64,000 nucleotides of DNA from Oscillospiraceae bacterium (GTDB taxonomy: Bacteria > Bacillota > Clostridia > Oscillospirales > Ruminococcaceae), in contig JAGBCL010000059.1 in the NCBI GenBank assembly GCA_018110825.1, positions 25,367 through 89,366 on the forward strand, written 5' to 3'. A program made the position numbers and the translations under genes. Positions 1 to 8,978 of this stretch are shown piece by piece. Each line of letters starts with the position of its first letter. Position 1 is the stretch's first letter. The notes beneath the pieces were generated by a model, which worked only from the letters and a program-made list of their open reading frames with translations, searched no databases and had not been told where the DNA came from.

Positions 1-653
1 AGTGGAGTTCCTGCCGCGTCACAGCTTTCAGCAATGCCCTGAATATGTTCTTCAGGTGTGCCGATAAAATACGCTGCAGAATTGTCTGTTCCGAAAGTTC
101 CGTCCGATTTTTTTACAGCAGCACGTATTACAGTGCACTTGTCCACATCCTCATTTGCCGGCAATTCCATATCCCATTCGAACCCGTCACGGCTGCCGTT
201 TACCTTGTTGTAATTGCCCGAAAACAGCACAGGGTCAACAGCTGAAACTACGTTTTCACGTCCTTCTGCGGAAACAATTTTCACAGGCTCGGTGTAAGCA
301 ATTGCAGTTTCACTTGTGGCAGGATTACTTCCGTCAAGAGTGTAAAAAATCTCGCCTTCGTCAGAGGAAGTTATTGTAAGGCCAAATTCCTCAGCATAAA
401 ATCCGCTTTCCGCAGAAAAAGAGATTGTTGTTGGGTCGGGTATAACTACATCTTCTTTTTTTTCGTCAGCAGCCGGTGAAGTTGTTTCAGAAGATTCTGT
501 CTGAATATTATCAGCCGATTCAGCTGTTACTGAGGTTACTGCAGCAGTTGTATCAGTCGGAGCAGTATCCTCAGCAGGTTGTTCCGTGCAAGCGGTCAGA
601 AGCACTGAAGCTGAAATTAGGAGTGCTGTAATTGAAGCGATTTTTCTTTTCAT
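1..653 (-). CDS. CotH-type lipoprotein, N-terminal part (cut by window edge)
   Basis: Only the first 217 codons lie in the window; the frame is open to the left edge. The protein starts with a lipoprotein signal peptide: basic MKRK, a hydrophobic core and lipobox LTAC with the acylated Cys at residue 22. A Thr/Ser/Glu-rich linker follows to about residue 75. Next is a beta-sandwich module resembling the chitobiase/hexosaminidase C-terminal fold (YTLDGSNP near its start, a VIRAAV strand, and AYFIG at its end). In Clostridia this module commonly precedes a CotH kinase-like domain. The CotH domain itself would lie outside the window, so that part of the call rests on the two upstream neighbours, DUF4956 and VTC, which usually travel with CotH. 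The gene starts 14 nt after the DUF4956 stop and is probably last in that operon. Surface location is inferred from the lipobox. Confidence 0.7.
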   Translation of the reverse strand, partial: MKRKIASITALLISASVLLTACTEQPAEDTAPTDTTAAVTSVTAESADNIQTESSETTSPAADEKKEDVVIPDPTTISFSAESGFYAEEFGLTITSSDEGEIFYTLDGSNPATSETAIAYTEPVKIVSAEGRENVVSAVDPVLFSGNYNKVNGSRDGFEWDMELPANEDVDKCTVIRAAVKKSDGTFGTDNSAAYFIGTPEEHIQGIAESCDAAGTP

Positions 654-667
654 AGCAAGCCCCCTGA

Positions 668-1336
668 TTAAAGTTCTTCTTTACTGTCAGGAACAATTCC
701 GCAGCTTACGGTAAGATTACCGTTGCGGCAGCGGATTTTATCCAGCATTTCCTTTTCGGATTTTCCTGCCTTGCAGGTTATTATGTAAACAAGCTCATAC
801 ATTGTACCCATACGGATTGTACGTACATAGTCAAGTCGGCAGGAGTTGGTATACTCCTTGAAAATTTCATCGAATGTACCGCTGTAGTCCATATCCTCAG
901 GTATAACAATTTTCAGCTGACGCATTGCTGCACGGTTTGGAGGAACAAGCTTTTCTGCAATAACGATTACAACAGCAATAATTGCTGTGAATATAAGTGC
1001 ATACCACATGAATCCCATGCCGCATACAAGTCCTGAAGCCATTGCCAGGAACAGCATACAGATGTCACGGGAGCTGCCTGGGATTGAACGGAAACGTACA
1101 AGGCTGAATGCACCTGCTGCAGCAACACCTGCACCGATATTTCCGTTAACCATCATAATAATCACCTGAACAATTGCCGGAACGATAAGTGTTGAAACAA
1201 TCATAAATTTTGAAGGGCGGTTTGTTCCGAAGCGATACACAACGGCAACTATTATTCCGCAGATTAAAGAGATAATCAATCCAATACCTGCGTTTGTGAG
1301 GGAAGCAAGCATATTTACCTGTGATAGAATGTTCAT
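668..1336 (-). CDS. DUF4956 domain membrane protein
   Basis: A 222-residue protein with about four N-terminal membrane segments (residues ~10-145) and a soluble C-terminal tail. The segment GAFSLVRFRSIPGSSRDI, around residue 75, is the signature of DUF4956 proteins. The tail, with IRMGTMYELVYIITCK, looks like a ferredoxin-like alpha/beta domain. Its start overlaps the stop of the VTC gene by 4 nt (ATGA), which indicates translational coupling. The molecular role of DUF4956 is not established. Its constant partnership with VTC polyphosphate-polymerase-like domains and CotH proteins suggests one membrane complex acting on a phosphorylated polymer or a surface substrate, which is inference. Confidence 0.85.
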   Translation of the reverse strand: MNILSQVNMLASLTNAGIGLIISLICGIIVAVVYRFGTNRPSKFMIVSTLIVPAIVQVIIMMVNGNIGAGVAAAGAFSLVRFRSIPGSSRDICMLFLAMASGLVCGMGFMWYALIFTAIIAVVIVIAEKLVPPNRAAMRQLKIVIPEDMDYSGTFDEIFKEYTNSCRLDYVRTIRMGTMYELVYIITCKAGKSEKEMLDKIRCRNGNLTVSCGIVPDSKEEL

Positions 1337-2076
1337 ATGGATAATTCCTTTCTGGTTGAAGTTTTTTTGTTTTGTACATATGAAGTATAAATTTTTCCGT
1401 ACTTTGAAAAGGATACGGGATATATTTTCAAACGTGAAAGAATTTCGGTCAGTTCAAGCGGAATAGCCCGTCCGGACTTTATTTCCATAAGCCTGTAGTT
1501 TTCAGTGCCCGTATCAAGAAGTTCCGTATCGTCATCTGAAGTAAGGGTTATATTGTCCCAACGGCTTCTGATGTTTTTATCAAATGTAATACGTACTTCG
1601 GGGTGTTCGGTAAGAAAATACGCCTCACGGTCATAAGCAAGATAGATTTTCGGTTCAGGATTGTATTTCTTCATGAGATAGTCAATTTCCTCAAAAATCT
1701 GATTCGGAACGAAGCCTTCAAGACTCGCAGGACGAATTCCTTTATGCACATAGTCAGCTGCTTCGCCGAATGGAATAACTATTCTTCTTTTGTAAACTAC
1801 ACCCTTTGCCTTTTTCTTGATTTCAAAAAATATTTTTGTGTCATTGTCAGCATTTCCGTAGCTTCTTATACGCAATTTTTCCTTATATGCAGGACGGTCA
1901 AGGGAATGTTCTATAAAGTAAAAATCATCCGTGTCGAGATACAGATTGCAGATTTTGTATTCGCCGTATTTGTCCCGTGAAAGCAATTCACTGGTTTCAC
2001 TGAGAAAAGCATCCGCTTGTTGGGCAGTAAGCAGGAATTTGGTTTCCCGGCGGTTAAAGCTTTGTATGTAACTCAT
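1333..2076 (-). CDS. VTC-domain (polyphosphate polymerase-like) protein
   Basis: A 247-residue soluble protein of the VTC/triphosphate-tunnel family. Visible family features, in order, are RRETKFLL at the N terminus, NLYLDTDDF, the basic strand EKLRIRSYG, FFEIKKKAKG then YKRRI, YDREAY, and near the C terminus LMEIKSGRAIPLEL. Alternating Lys/Arg/Glu strands are expected to line the tunnel that binds polyphosphate and metal. In yeast Vtc4 this domain makes polyphosphate from ATP; activity here is inferred. The protein has no membrane segment of its own and is probably tethered through DUF4956, whose start overlaps this stop. The start is preceded by a GGAAGGGAG ribosome site. It is the first gene of the VTC-DUF4956-CotH unit. 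Confidence 0.87.
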   Translation of the reverse strand: MSYIQSFNRRETKFLLTAQQADAFLSETSELLSRDKYGEYKICNLYLDTDDFYFIEHSLDRPAYKEKLRIRSYGNADNDTKIFFEIKKKAKGVVYKRRIVIPFGEAADYVHKGIRPASLEGFVPNQIFEEIDYLMKKYNPEPKIYLAYDREAYFLTEHPEVRITFDKNIRSRWDNITLTSDDDTELLDTGTENYRLMEIKSGRAIPLELTEILSRLKIYPVSFSKYGKIYTSYVQNKKTSTRKELSI

Positions 2077-2224
2077 TTTTCTCCCTTCCGTTAATAAAAA
2101 TCAACAAAAAATCACATATACTCACATTAAAGTATATCATTGTTGAACAATATTAAATACGGAAAAATGCTAAAAATTTGTAAATATATTAATAATTATA
2201 AGGAAAATTAAGGTAAAATATTTG

Positions 2225-2253
2225 TTGACAATAAAATTTAGGTATGATAAAAT
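2225..2253 (+). promoter_or_regulatory. sigma-A promoter of the CE2-like esterase gene
   Basis: The -35 box TTGACA (2225-2230) and the -10 box TAAAAT (2248-2253) are separated by exactly 17 nt. The predicted start near 2260 leaves a short leader before the CGGAGGA ribosome site and the ATG at 2284. Confidence 0.65.
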
Positions 2254-2283
2254 TAATTTATCTTTTTAGAACCCGGAGGATAT

Positions 2284-3753
2284 ATGCGAGCAGGATTGAT
2301 AATTCTTCTGTGCAGTATAGCAATTATGCTGTGCGGATGTACGGATATTGATGAGGAAATGCCGGTTGCTTCTTCTGTATATACATATATAGAACCGATG
2401 GAGAAGCTATATGTTCCCGAAACAAGTACAATATCTGAAGCGATTACGATTGCTGAAACCGAAACAGCAACCGTATCGACTACAGTTACAACTACGGAAA
2501 CAAGCGCTGAATCAAGCACTGTTAAGGAGACAGAAACTACAACCGAAACTACTACTGAAATTACTACCGAAACCACCACGGAAGTTGTTACTACAGTTTC
2601 TGAAACAGAAACAACTGTTGAAGTTACTACGATTACCGAACCTGAAACAATCACAGAAACAGTAGTTGTTTCTGAAACGGAAACGGTTTCCGAAAGCATT
2701 GCCGAGATTACCACGGGCCAGCTTTATGAGTCGGATTTCCGTGCAGATGAGGATTACGTCAAAATCTGCGGCAGAACTTACACCAACAGCAGCGGAACGG
2801 TTATTCTCTCAAATACATATTCTTCTGTTGAATTTGCTTTCTGCGGTACGCTCGCGGAGGTTACCCTCACAAGCGACTGCAAAAATTCAAAGGCAAGAGT
2901 TGGAATTTTCGTTAACGGAGAACGTGCAATAGATACAATGCTTACCGAAAAGACAACCACATTGAAGGTGTTTGAAAGCGACGTGCCTGAAAAGTGTGTT
3001 GTTTCGATTGTCAAGCTTTCCGAACAATCCCATTCCTATGTGGGCGTAAAAAATATTCACGCTGTTACGGAGTACGGAATAATTCCGACACCTGAGCGTG
3101 AACGCAAAATTGAGTTTATCGGCGACAGCATAACCTGCGGTTACGGAGTTGACGCACCAAACGAGCATTACGATTTTTCGACCGAGACCGAGGATGGTTC
3201 AAAGACATATGCGGCACTTATCGGCAAGGCTCTTGATGCTGATGTTAATATTGTTGCATGGAGCGGTATCGGTGCATATTCCTGCTACACAAGCGGCGAT
3301 GAGCCAAGTCAGTGGAAGCTTGTTTCGGGAATTTACGGTAACACCGACACGATGCACACAAGTCAAAAATGGGACTTTTCGACCTGGCAGCCTGACGTTG
3401 TGGTAATCAACATCGGTACCAACGATAACAGCTGGACAAAGGGAATTGACTCGCGGGTTGATACCTTCGGAAACGCTTACTACGATTTGATTTGTCAGGT
3501 GCGTGAGAAAAACCCCGACGCATATATAATCTGTTCCCTCGGCGCAATGGGCAGCAATCTTCTTCCCAAAATCAAGGAGCAGGTTGCGGCTTATTCCGCA
3601 GATACAGGTGACTACCGTGTTACAACTTTTGAATTTGCAAATCAGAACGGCTACAAGGACGGATACGGCGCTGACTACCACCCAAGCGCAAAGACTCACA
3701 AGAAAATGGCTGACAAGCTTGCACCGTTTATTGCCGAACTTATGAACTGGTAA
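2284..3753 (+). CDS. CE2-like SGNH acetyl (xylan) esterase lipoprotein
   Basis: A 489-residue exported esterase. It has a short lipoprotein signal ending in LCGC and a long linker of Thr/Glu/Val repeats (TTTETSAES, TTETTTEIT), roughly residues 45-145. A jelly-roll-like domain spans about 150-260, and a SGNH hydrolase domain runs from about 270 to the end. The catalytic Ser lies in FIGDSITCGYG, the oxyanion Asn in INIGTNDNSW, and the catalytic His in ADYHPSAKTH. The order of a beta-sandwich followed by SGNH, with the FIGDSITCGYG form, matches carbohydrate esterase family 2, which removes acetyl groups from xylan and related hemicelluloses. No dockerin is present, so it is probably cell-anchored through the lipid. 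It has its own promoter and a terminator shared with the convergent XRE gene. Confidence 0.85.
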   Translation: MRAGLIILLCSIAIMLCGCTDIDEEMPVASSVYTYIEPMEKLYVPETSTISEAITIAETETATVSTTVTTTETSAESSTVKETETTTETTTEITTETTTEVVTTVSETETTVEVTTITEPETITETVVVSETETVSESIAEITTGQLYESDFRADEDYVKICGRTYTNSSGTVILSNTYSSVEFAFCGTLAEVTLTSDCKNSKARVGIFVNGERAIDTMLTEKTTTLKVFESDVPEKCVVSIVKLSEQSHSYVGVKNIHAVTEYGIIPTPERERKIEFIGDSITCGYGVDAPNEHYDFSTETEDGSKTYAALIGKALDADVNIVAWSGIGAYSCYTSGDEPSQWKLVSGIYGNTDTMHTSQKWDFSTWQPDVVVINIGTNDNSWTKGIDSRVDTFGNAYYDLICQVREKNPDAYIICSLGAMGSNLLPKIKEQVAAYSADTGDYRVTTFEFANQNGYKDGYGADYHPSAKTHKKMADKLAPFIAELMNW

Positions 3754-3760
3754 ACAGAAA

Positions 3761-3786
3761 CCGCCTTGAGATTATTCCCAAGGCGG
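3761..3786. terminator. bidirectional intrinsic terminator
   Basis: An 8-bp perfect stem (CCGCCTTG / CAAGGCGG) is followed by TAATTTTTATTT on the plus strand. It lies between the converging esterase and XRE genes and probably serves both. Confidence 0.8.
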
Positions 3787-3792
3787 TAATTT

Positions 3793-4803
3793 TTATTTAT
3801 TCTTGTTCTTTTTCTTTTCGTGAAGGTGTGCAAATACAATATAGTAAATCGGGATTGTTACAAAAAGCATCCACATTGTGCCCCACCACATACCGCCAAG
3901 CCATGCCCATATATCACTCAAAATAATTCCTACGCCGACATAAACGATAACGCAGAAAACAGGGTAGCAGAAAATCAGCGGGTCACGTTTTTTGATTGCT
4001 TCCTTTGTTGTGTAGTACATAGGAATGAACAGGAATGCAATCCATCCGATATGAGCAAGTCCCACAGGAATTGACAGACAGAATACTATTGCCATAAGCA
4101 GCGGGAAAAGCTTGTCAAGGAGAGTTGCAGGTTCCTTTTGCTTTTTGTGCATCTCATTGCTAAAGTCAGAGCCCTCGCCGAATTTGCGTTCCATTTTCTC
4201 GCCGAACTGTTCCATCTTCTCACCGAACTTTTCCATGCCACGTTCAAGCTTGACTTCCCAGTCCTCAGTTTTGCCGTCCGCCTTTTCCGCATTTTTTACA
4301 GCTTCATTGATTTTCTGACCTGCGGAGTTAAGTACGTCACCGATTGCACGTCCTGCCTTTTCAAGATTTTTTACAAGGTCATCTTGCTGAGGGGCAGCAC
4401 CTGTTGATTTCTTTTCTTCCTCATCGATGTCCGCACCGAATGGTGCACCCTGAGGAATTGAGCTCTCGCTGTTAAAATTGGTGTTAGGGAAAATCTCCTC
4501 TTCGGTGTAATTATCAGGACGCTTTTCTCGGATAGGGTCATCGGTGTAACCGTAATCGTCCTTTTTAAGGGAAATACCTGCGCTCACAGTTTCGGGAGAG
4601 GCACCCGTATTCAGCAATTCATCAATTGTTACCCCGTAAAGCTTTGCAAGTAAAATAAGGTTTTCCATATCAGGTGCGGACTCGGCACGCTCCCACTTTG
4701 AAACGGCCTGACGTGTAACTCCCATTTTTGCTGCAAGTTCTTCCTGAGAGAGGTTGTTCTTTTTACGCATCTGCTGAAGCTTGTTTGCAATCTCAATATT
4801 CAT
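3793..4803 (-). CDS. Membrane-anchored XRE/Cro-type transcriptional regulator
   Basis: A 336-residue protein. The first ~65 residues form a helix-turn-helix of the XRE family (LSQEELAAKMGVTRQAVSKWER) followed by the usual ENLILLAKLYGVTIDELL helix. The middle (about 95-225) is charged, with an amphipathic Lys/Glu helix that reads as a coiled coil (repeated EKFGEKMEQFGEKMERKFGEG). The C terminus carries about four membrane segments from LFPLLMAIVFCLSIPVG onward and ends in a Lys/Asn tail. This is a one-component regulator tethered to the membrane, so it may sense envelope or lipid state; the signal is unknown. Its promoter contains a duplicated 11-nt motif overlapping the -35 box, which suggests autoregulation. 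Confidence 0.8.
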   Translation of the reverse strand: MNIEIANKLQQMRKKNNLSQEELAAKMGVTRQAVSKWERAESAPDMENLILLAKLYGVTIDELLNTGASPETVSAGISLKKDDYGYTDDPIREKRPDNYTEEEIFPNTNFNSESSIPQGAPFGADIDEEEKKSTGAAPQQDDLVKNLEKAGRAIGDVLNSAGQKINEAVKNAEKADGKTEDWEVKLERGMEKFGEKMEQFGEKMERKFGEGSDFSNEMHKKQKEPATLLDKLFPLLMAIVFCLSIPVGLAHIGWIAFLFIPMYYTTKEAIKKRDPLIFCYPVFCVIVYVGVGIILSDIWAWLGGMWWGTMWMLFVTIPIYYIVFAHLHEKKKNKNK

Positions 4804-4848
4804 ATATCATTTTCCTTTCGCATAGGTTGTGTTTTCAAGTTTAATAAT

Positions 4849-4877
4849 ATTATATCACATATATTATTATAATGCAA
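4849..4877 (-). promoter_or_regulatory. promoter of the XRE regulator, -35 inside a repeated operator-like motif
   Basis: Read on the minus strand, TTGCAT (4872-4877) and TATAAT (4849-4854) are 17 nt apart. The -35 hexamer lies in the motif TTGCATTATAA. Confidence 0.65.
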
Positions 4878-4916
4878 GCATTTTTTAGTTGCTTTTTAAA
4901 AATATTTATAATGCAA
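4867..4916 (-). repeat. direct repeat TTGCATTATAA x2, candidate XRE operator
   Basis: Identical 11-nt copies occur at 4867-4877 and 4906-4916, 39 nt apart. One covers the -35 box of the XRE gene. A spacing near four helical turns would place bound dimers on one face of the DNA. Confidence 0.5.
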
Positions 4917-4951
4917 CCTACAGTTGCGGAAAATGCTGTCAAAAAAGAAAA

Positions 4952-4971
4952 GGCTCCGATATTTCGGAGCC
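4952..4971 (-). terminator. terminator of cellobiose phosphorylase gene
   Basis: An 8-bp perfect stem (GGCTCCGA / TCGGAGCC) with a 4-nt loop. On the minus strand it is followed by TTTTCTTTTTT. Confidence 0.85.
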
Positions 4972-4988
4972 TTCAATTTGTATAGGAA

Positions 4989-7463
4989 TTAGCCCATTAC
5001 TGCAACAACTTCGTGAACGCCGCCGTCAAAGTTAGGAAGGATATTGCCTTCGATAGCCTTGCCGTCAACTGTGATGGACTTGATACCCTTGGAAACGTGG
5101 TCAGGGTTTTCAATCTTGATGTTGTATGTAGCACCGCGGTAGTAACGGGAAACTGTGTAGCCGTCCCAAGCCTTTGGAATGGATGGGTCAATCTTCAGAC
5201 CGTCATAGTCAGGAATGATACCGAGGATGTACTGGGAAATTGCAACGAAGTTCCAGGAAGCTGTACCTGTGAGCCAGCTGTTCTTAGCTTCGCCGAAACG
5301 CTTAGCGTCCTTACCTGCAACCATCTGTGCGTAAACGTATGGTTCAGTTCTGTGAAGTTTTTCGTCTTCCTGATAAGCAGGAGCAATTCTTGTATAGTAA
5401 TCGAACGCAACATCACCCATACCAGCGTAAGCAGCAGCACACATAATCCAAGCGTTGTTGTGGCAGAAGATACCGGCATTTTCCTTGTAACCGCCCGGGT
5501 ATGTGGAAATCTCGCCGTATTCTACAACGTACTTTGTAAATGCAGGGTTGTTGAGAACAAGACCGTGCTTTGTACCGAGATATTTGTCAATGCTTGCTAT
5601 AGTCTTTTCTGTGAATTCCTTACCGCCGATATCGGACATGATACAGAAGCCCTGTGGTTCGATGAAGATTTTACCTTCTTCATTTTCCTTGGAGCCAACC
5701 TTTCTTCCGTATGCGTCATAAGCACGGAGGAACCATTCGCCGTCCCAGCCGTAGTCGATAATAGCCTGCTTCATCTTGTCGATTTCAGCCTGTGCCTTAT
5801 CAGCTTCAGCGTTGTCGCCCATCTTGCGGCAGAGTGCAACGTATTCTGGTCCGATGTATGTGAACATACCGGCAATCATAACGGATTCAGCTGTTTCCTC
5901 GTTAAGTGGAGCACCTGTTTCAGGGTGAACTTCCTTAGCAATGTTGGAAGCTGTGTTCTGGAAGCTTTCGCCAGGAACACGGGAGAAGCAGTTGAGGTTG
6001 AGACAGTCATTCCAGTCAGCACGTCCGATAAGTGGGAGGCCGTGAGGGCCCTTATTGTCAACAACGTGATAGAAGCTTCTCTTGAGGTGGTCGAGGAGTG
6101 GCTGAGCAAGAGCAGGATCGTTCTTGTAGTCAACCATTTCCTTGAGGATATCGTAGTCGCCTGTTTCCTTGATGTAGGAAGCAGTGGAGAGAATCATCCA
6201 CAGTGGGTCATCGTTGAAGTTTGTACCAGCAGCGTCGTTACCCTTCTTGGTAAGTGGCTGGTACTGGTGGTAGTTACCGCCGTCCTCAAGCTGTGTAGCA
6301 GCGATATCGAGAATTCTTTCTCTTGCTCTTTCAGGAATCTGGTGAACAAAGCCGAGGATATCCTGGTTGGAGTCACGGAAGCCCATACCACGTCCGATAC
6401 CGCTTTCAAAGTAAGAAGCGGAACGGGACATATTAAATGTAACCATACACTGGTACTGGTTCCAGATGTTAACCTGTCTGTTGAGCTTTTCATCAGGGCA
6501 AGTAAGAGTATACTTGTCGAGGAGAGCATCCCAGGTCTGCTTGAGTTCTTCGAATGCAGCGTCAACCTTTTCAGCTGTATCGTACTTAGCCATCATCTCG
6601 TAAGCCTTGGACTTGTTCATTGTGCCGTCAGCGTTGAACTTTTCAGGATATGGATTTTCAACGTAGCCGAGCATGAATACGAGAGTCTTTTCTTCACCTG
6701 CTGCAAGAGTGATTTCCTTGTAGTGGGAAGCAATTGGGGACCAACCGTCAGCAACGGAGTTTTCAGGCTTGCCGTTGAATACTGTTACAGGGTCCTGGAA
6801 GTCGTGGTAGATATCGCCCATGAATGTTTCACGGTCAGTATCGTAGCCGTCAACTGTATCATTTACTGCATAGAAAGCAAAGTGGTTTCTTCTTTCCTTG
6901 TATTCAGTCTTGTGGTAGATAACAGCGCCGTTCTTTTCAAGTTCAACTTCACCTGTGTTGAAGTTTCTCTGGAAGTTAGCGGAGTCATCCTGAGCATCCC
7001 AGAGACACCATTCGATGAAGGAGAAGAGCTTGAAGGACTTAGCTTCGCCGCTTTCGTTCTTGAGAACAACCTTCTGGATTTCGCCTGTGAAATTCTGTGG
7101 TACAAAGAAAGTAACCTCAGCGGAAAGACCGTTCTTCTTACCGTTGATGATTGTGTAACCCATACCGTGACGGCACTTGTATTCGTCAAGGTCAGTCTTG
7201 ACAGGAGACCAGCCAGGGTTCCATACTGTACCGTTGTCGTTTATGTAGAAGTAACGTCCGCCAGCATCAGCAGGAACGTTGTTGTAACGATAGCGAGTGA
7301 TACGAGCGAGACGAGCGTCCTTATAGAAGTGGTAGCCGCCTGCTGTGTTGGAGATAAGTCCGAAGAAATCCTGTGTACCGAGGTAGTTGATCCAAGGGTA
7401 AGGAGTTTTCGGTGAGGTAATGACGTATTCCTTATTAGCGTCATCATAGAAACCGAATTTCAT
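4989..7463 (-). CDS. cbp: GH94 cellobiose phosphorylase
   Basis: An 824-residue cytoplasmic enzyme that splits cellobiose with phosphate into glucose 1-phosphate and glucose, saving ATP during cellulose use. The N terminus ([20 protein letters not shown]) starts the beta-sandwich domain. An (alpha/alpha)6 barrel follows from about residue 310, and the general-acid Asp is in the DWND motif at about 483-486 ([10 protein letters not shown]). The segment [14 protein letters not shown] (about 355-368) and the [13 protein letters not shown] segments near the C terminus are family hallmarks. The length fits cellobiose phosphorylase (about 810-830) rather than the longer cellodextrin phosphorylase. 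It stands alone with its own promoter, a LacI-type palindrome and a terminator, so it is probably induced by cellobiose or a related sugar. Upstream is an AGAAAGGAAG ribosome site. Confidence 0.93.
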   Translation of the reverse strand: MKFGFYDDANKEYVITSPKTPYPWINYLGTQDFFGLISNTAGGYHFYKDARLARITRYRYNNVPADAGGRYFYINDNGTVWNPGWSPVKTDLDEYKCRHGMGYTIINGKKNGLSAEVTFFVPQNFTGEIQKVVLKNESGEAKSFKLFSFIEWCLWDAQDDSANFQRNFNTGEVELEKNGAVIYHKTEYKERRNHFAFYAVNDTVDGYDTDRETFMGDIYHDFQDPVTVFNGKPENSVADGWSPIASHYKEITLAAGEEKTLVFMLGYVENPYPEKFNADGTMNKSKAYEMMAKYDTAEKVDAAFEELKQTWDALLDKYTLTCPDEKLNRQVNIWNQYQCMVTFNMSRSASYFESGIGRGMGFRDSNQDILGFVHQIPERARERILDIAATQLEDGGNYHQYQPLTKKGNDAAGTNFNDDPLWMILSTASYIKETGDYDILKEMVDYKNDPALAQPLLDHLKRSFYHVVDNKGPHGLPLIGRADWNDCLNLNCFSRVPGESFQNTASNIAKEVHPETGAPLNEETAESVMIAGMFTYIGPEYVALCRKMGDNAEADKAQAEIDKMKQAIIDYGWDGEWFLRAYDAYGRKVGSKENEEGKIFIEPQGFCIMSDIGGKEFTEKTIASIDKYLGTKHGLVLNNPAFTKYVVEYGEISTYPGGYKENAGIFCHNNAWIMCAAAYAGMGDVAFDYYTRIAPAYQEDEKLHRTEPYVYAQMVAGKDAKRFGEAKNSWLTGTASWNFVAISQYILGIIPDYDGLKIDPSIPKAWDGYTVSRYYRGATYNIKIENPDHVSKGIKSITVDGKAIEGNILPNFDGGVHEVVAVMG

Positions 7464-7553
7464 GTGTAAAATCTTCCTTTCTGTTATCTGCCTGAGCAGA
7501 ATTTCTCATTATTGCGCAACAATATAGCTTTGACAGCTACACTATTCAAAGAC

Positions 7554-7582
7554 ATTATACCATATTAAACGTTTAATATCAA
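7554..7582 (-). promoter_or_regulatory. cbp promoter with embedded palindromic operator
   Basis: On the minus strand TTGATA (7577-7582) and TATAAT (7554-7559) are 17 nt apart. The perfect 18-nt palindrome ATATTAAACGTTTAATAT (7562-7579) fills the spacer and overlaps the -35. A palindrome with a central CG is the usual form of LacI/GalR-family operators, so repression by a sugar-responsive LacI-type regulator is likely. Confidence 0.75.
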
Positions 7583-7671
7583 GAGCACTTTTGTATTTTC
7601 CGACAATTTTTATGACGAAAAATTTTCAGCATTTTTGTGCATTTCAGTGTAGCATTTTACAAAAAATAAAA

Positions 7672-7710
7672 GCTTCGGACAAGCCATACAATATGGTATG
7701 CGTCCGAAGC
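7672..7710 (-). terminator. terminator of folC
   Basis: A 9-bp outer stem (GCTTCGGAC / GTCCGAAGC) encloses a further inverted repeat. On the minus strand it is followed by TTTTATTTTTTG. Confidence 0.8.
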
Positions 7711-7718
7711 GGTATTTA

Positions 7719-8975
7719 TTACAATTTATTATAATCGTGAATTGCAGAAGCGAGGTACAACGACCCTGCAACAATAACCATTCCATCTGGTCCTGCAAGT
7801 TTTATCGCTTTTGAAACTGCATTTTCAATATCCGAAGTTATTCCGTCATCAAATATTGTTGCTAGTTTTTCAGCTGTTACGGTTTTAGGGGCAAATCCTT
7901 CAACGCAGACAGCTTTGTTGATATACTTGGCAATGTGATTTACAGCCGTGTGCCAGTCTTTGTCCTCCATCATGCCGCAGACAAGAATTTTAGGCGACTT
8001 CGGTACGGTTTTAATAAATTCAGCAAGTGCCCTCATTCCGTCAGGGTTATGAGCACCGTCAATCATTACCAGCGGCTTGTCCTTCCGGATTATCTGACAG
8101 CGGCTTGGCACTTGTGCTGACTTTATTCCATCGTAAACGTGAACATAGGTAAGCTTGTCAAAGCCGTTCTTTTTCAGTATATTCAGCGTTTCAACCGCAG
8201 TAAGCGCATTGTCAATCTGATGTCTGCCCACCATAGTTGTAGCGTACGTCATATCCTTGTAAACGAAACGGTTGCCGCTGTAGTCACATTGTTCGATTCT
8301 GAGTCTTTCAATGTTTGGTGTAACAAAGGACGAGCCAAGCTCCATTGCCTTTTCATACACCACATCGTAAGATTCACGCTGTTGCGATGCAGCAAGTATT
8401 ACGGGGCATTCAGCCTTTATTATGCCTGCTTTCTGCTGTGCAATTTCGGCAACCGTGTTACCCAGAATTGCAGTATGGTCAAGAGAAATCGAAGTTATGA
8501 CAGAAGCACAGCACTCGTCAATTACATTAGTGCAGTCAAGCAGACCGCCCAGTCCCGCTTCAAGCACAACAATATCGCATTTTTTCGCCGCAAAGTAAAG
8601 GAATGCAATTGCCGTTGTAATCTCAAACTGTGAGCACTCCGTGTCAAGTCCGTCGATAATCGGTTTCATCAGCGTTACAATTTCAGTAAGTTCGCTGTCG
8701 GAAATGTTTACCCCGTCAATGCGTATTCTGTCGTTGTAGACGTAAATGTAAGGTGAGGTGAACTCACCGGTTTTGTAACCTGCCTTTGTCAGCGCACCTG
8801 CAATCATACGCACGGTTGAGCCTTTTCCGTTTGTGCCTGCCACATGGACGAATTTCAGCTTTTCCTGCGGATTGCCAAGCGCACGCATTATCTTTGCAAA
8901 TCTGAGCAGATTTTTCACGGGCTTGCCAAGCTTTGAAAAGCTGTTCAGATAGTTCATTGTTTCTTTTATATCCAT
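7719..8975 (-). CDS. folC: Folylpolyglutamate synthase / dihydrofolate synthase
   Basis: A 418-residue Mur-ligase-family enzyme that adds glutamate to folates (and possibly to dihydropteroate). The P-loop is VAGTNGKGST near residue 45. The N-terminal MNYLNSFSKLG helix, the omega-loop region FTSPYIYVYNDRIRIDG, and the GLGGLLDCTNV and ISLDHTAILGNT motifs are all present. The C-terminal ligase domain holds MIDGAHNPDGM. The length is typical of the family. The gene begins 3 nt after the stop of the upstream GNAT gene, so both share the promoter at 9514-9542 and end at the 7672-7710 terminator. Confidence 0.92.
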   Translation of the reverse strand: MDIKETMNYLNSFSKLGKPVKNLLRFAKIMRALGNPQEKLKFVHVAGTNGKGSTVRMIAGALTKAGYKTGEFTSPYIYVYNDRIRIDGVNISDSELTEIVTLMKPIIDGLDTECSQFEITTAIAFLYFAAKKCDIVVLEAGLGGLLDCTNVIDECCASVITSISLDHTAILGNTVAEIAQQKAGIIKAECPVILAASQQRESYDVVYEKAMELGSSFVTPNIERLRIEQCDYSGNRFVYKDMTYATTMVGRHQIDNALTAVETLNILKKNGFDKLTYVHVYDGIKSAQVPSRCQIIRKDKPLVMIDGAHNPDGMRALAEFIKTVPKSPKILVCGMMEDKDWHTAVNHIAKYINKAVCVEGFAPKTVTAEKLATIFDDGITSDIENAVSKAIKLAGPDGMVIVAGSLYLASAIHDYNKL

Positions 8976-8978
8976 ATT

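Noticed and set aside
5013-7415. An 800-codon open frame on the plus strand, opposite cellobiose phosphorylase
   Set aside because: It mirrors the codon usage of a highly expressed gene that avoids certain codons. The translated product has no domain or plausible composition, and the opposite strand encodes a clear GH94 enzyme with promoter and terminator.
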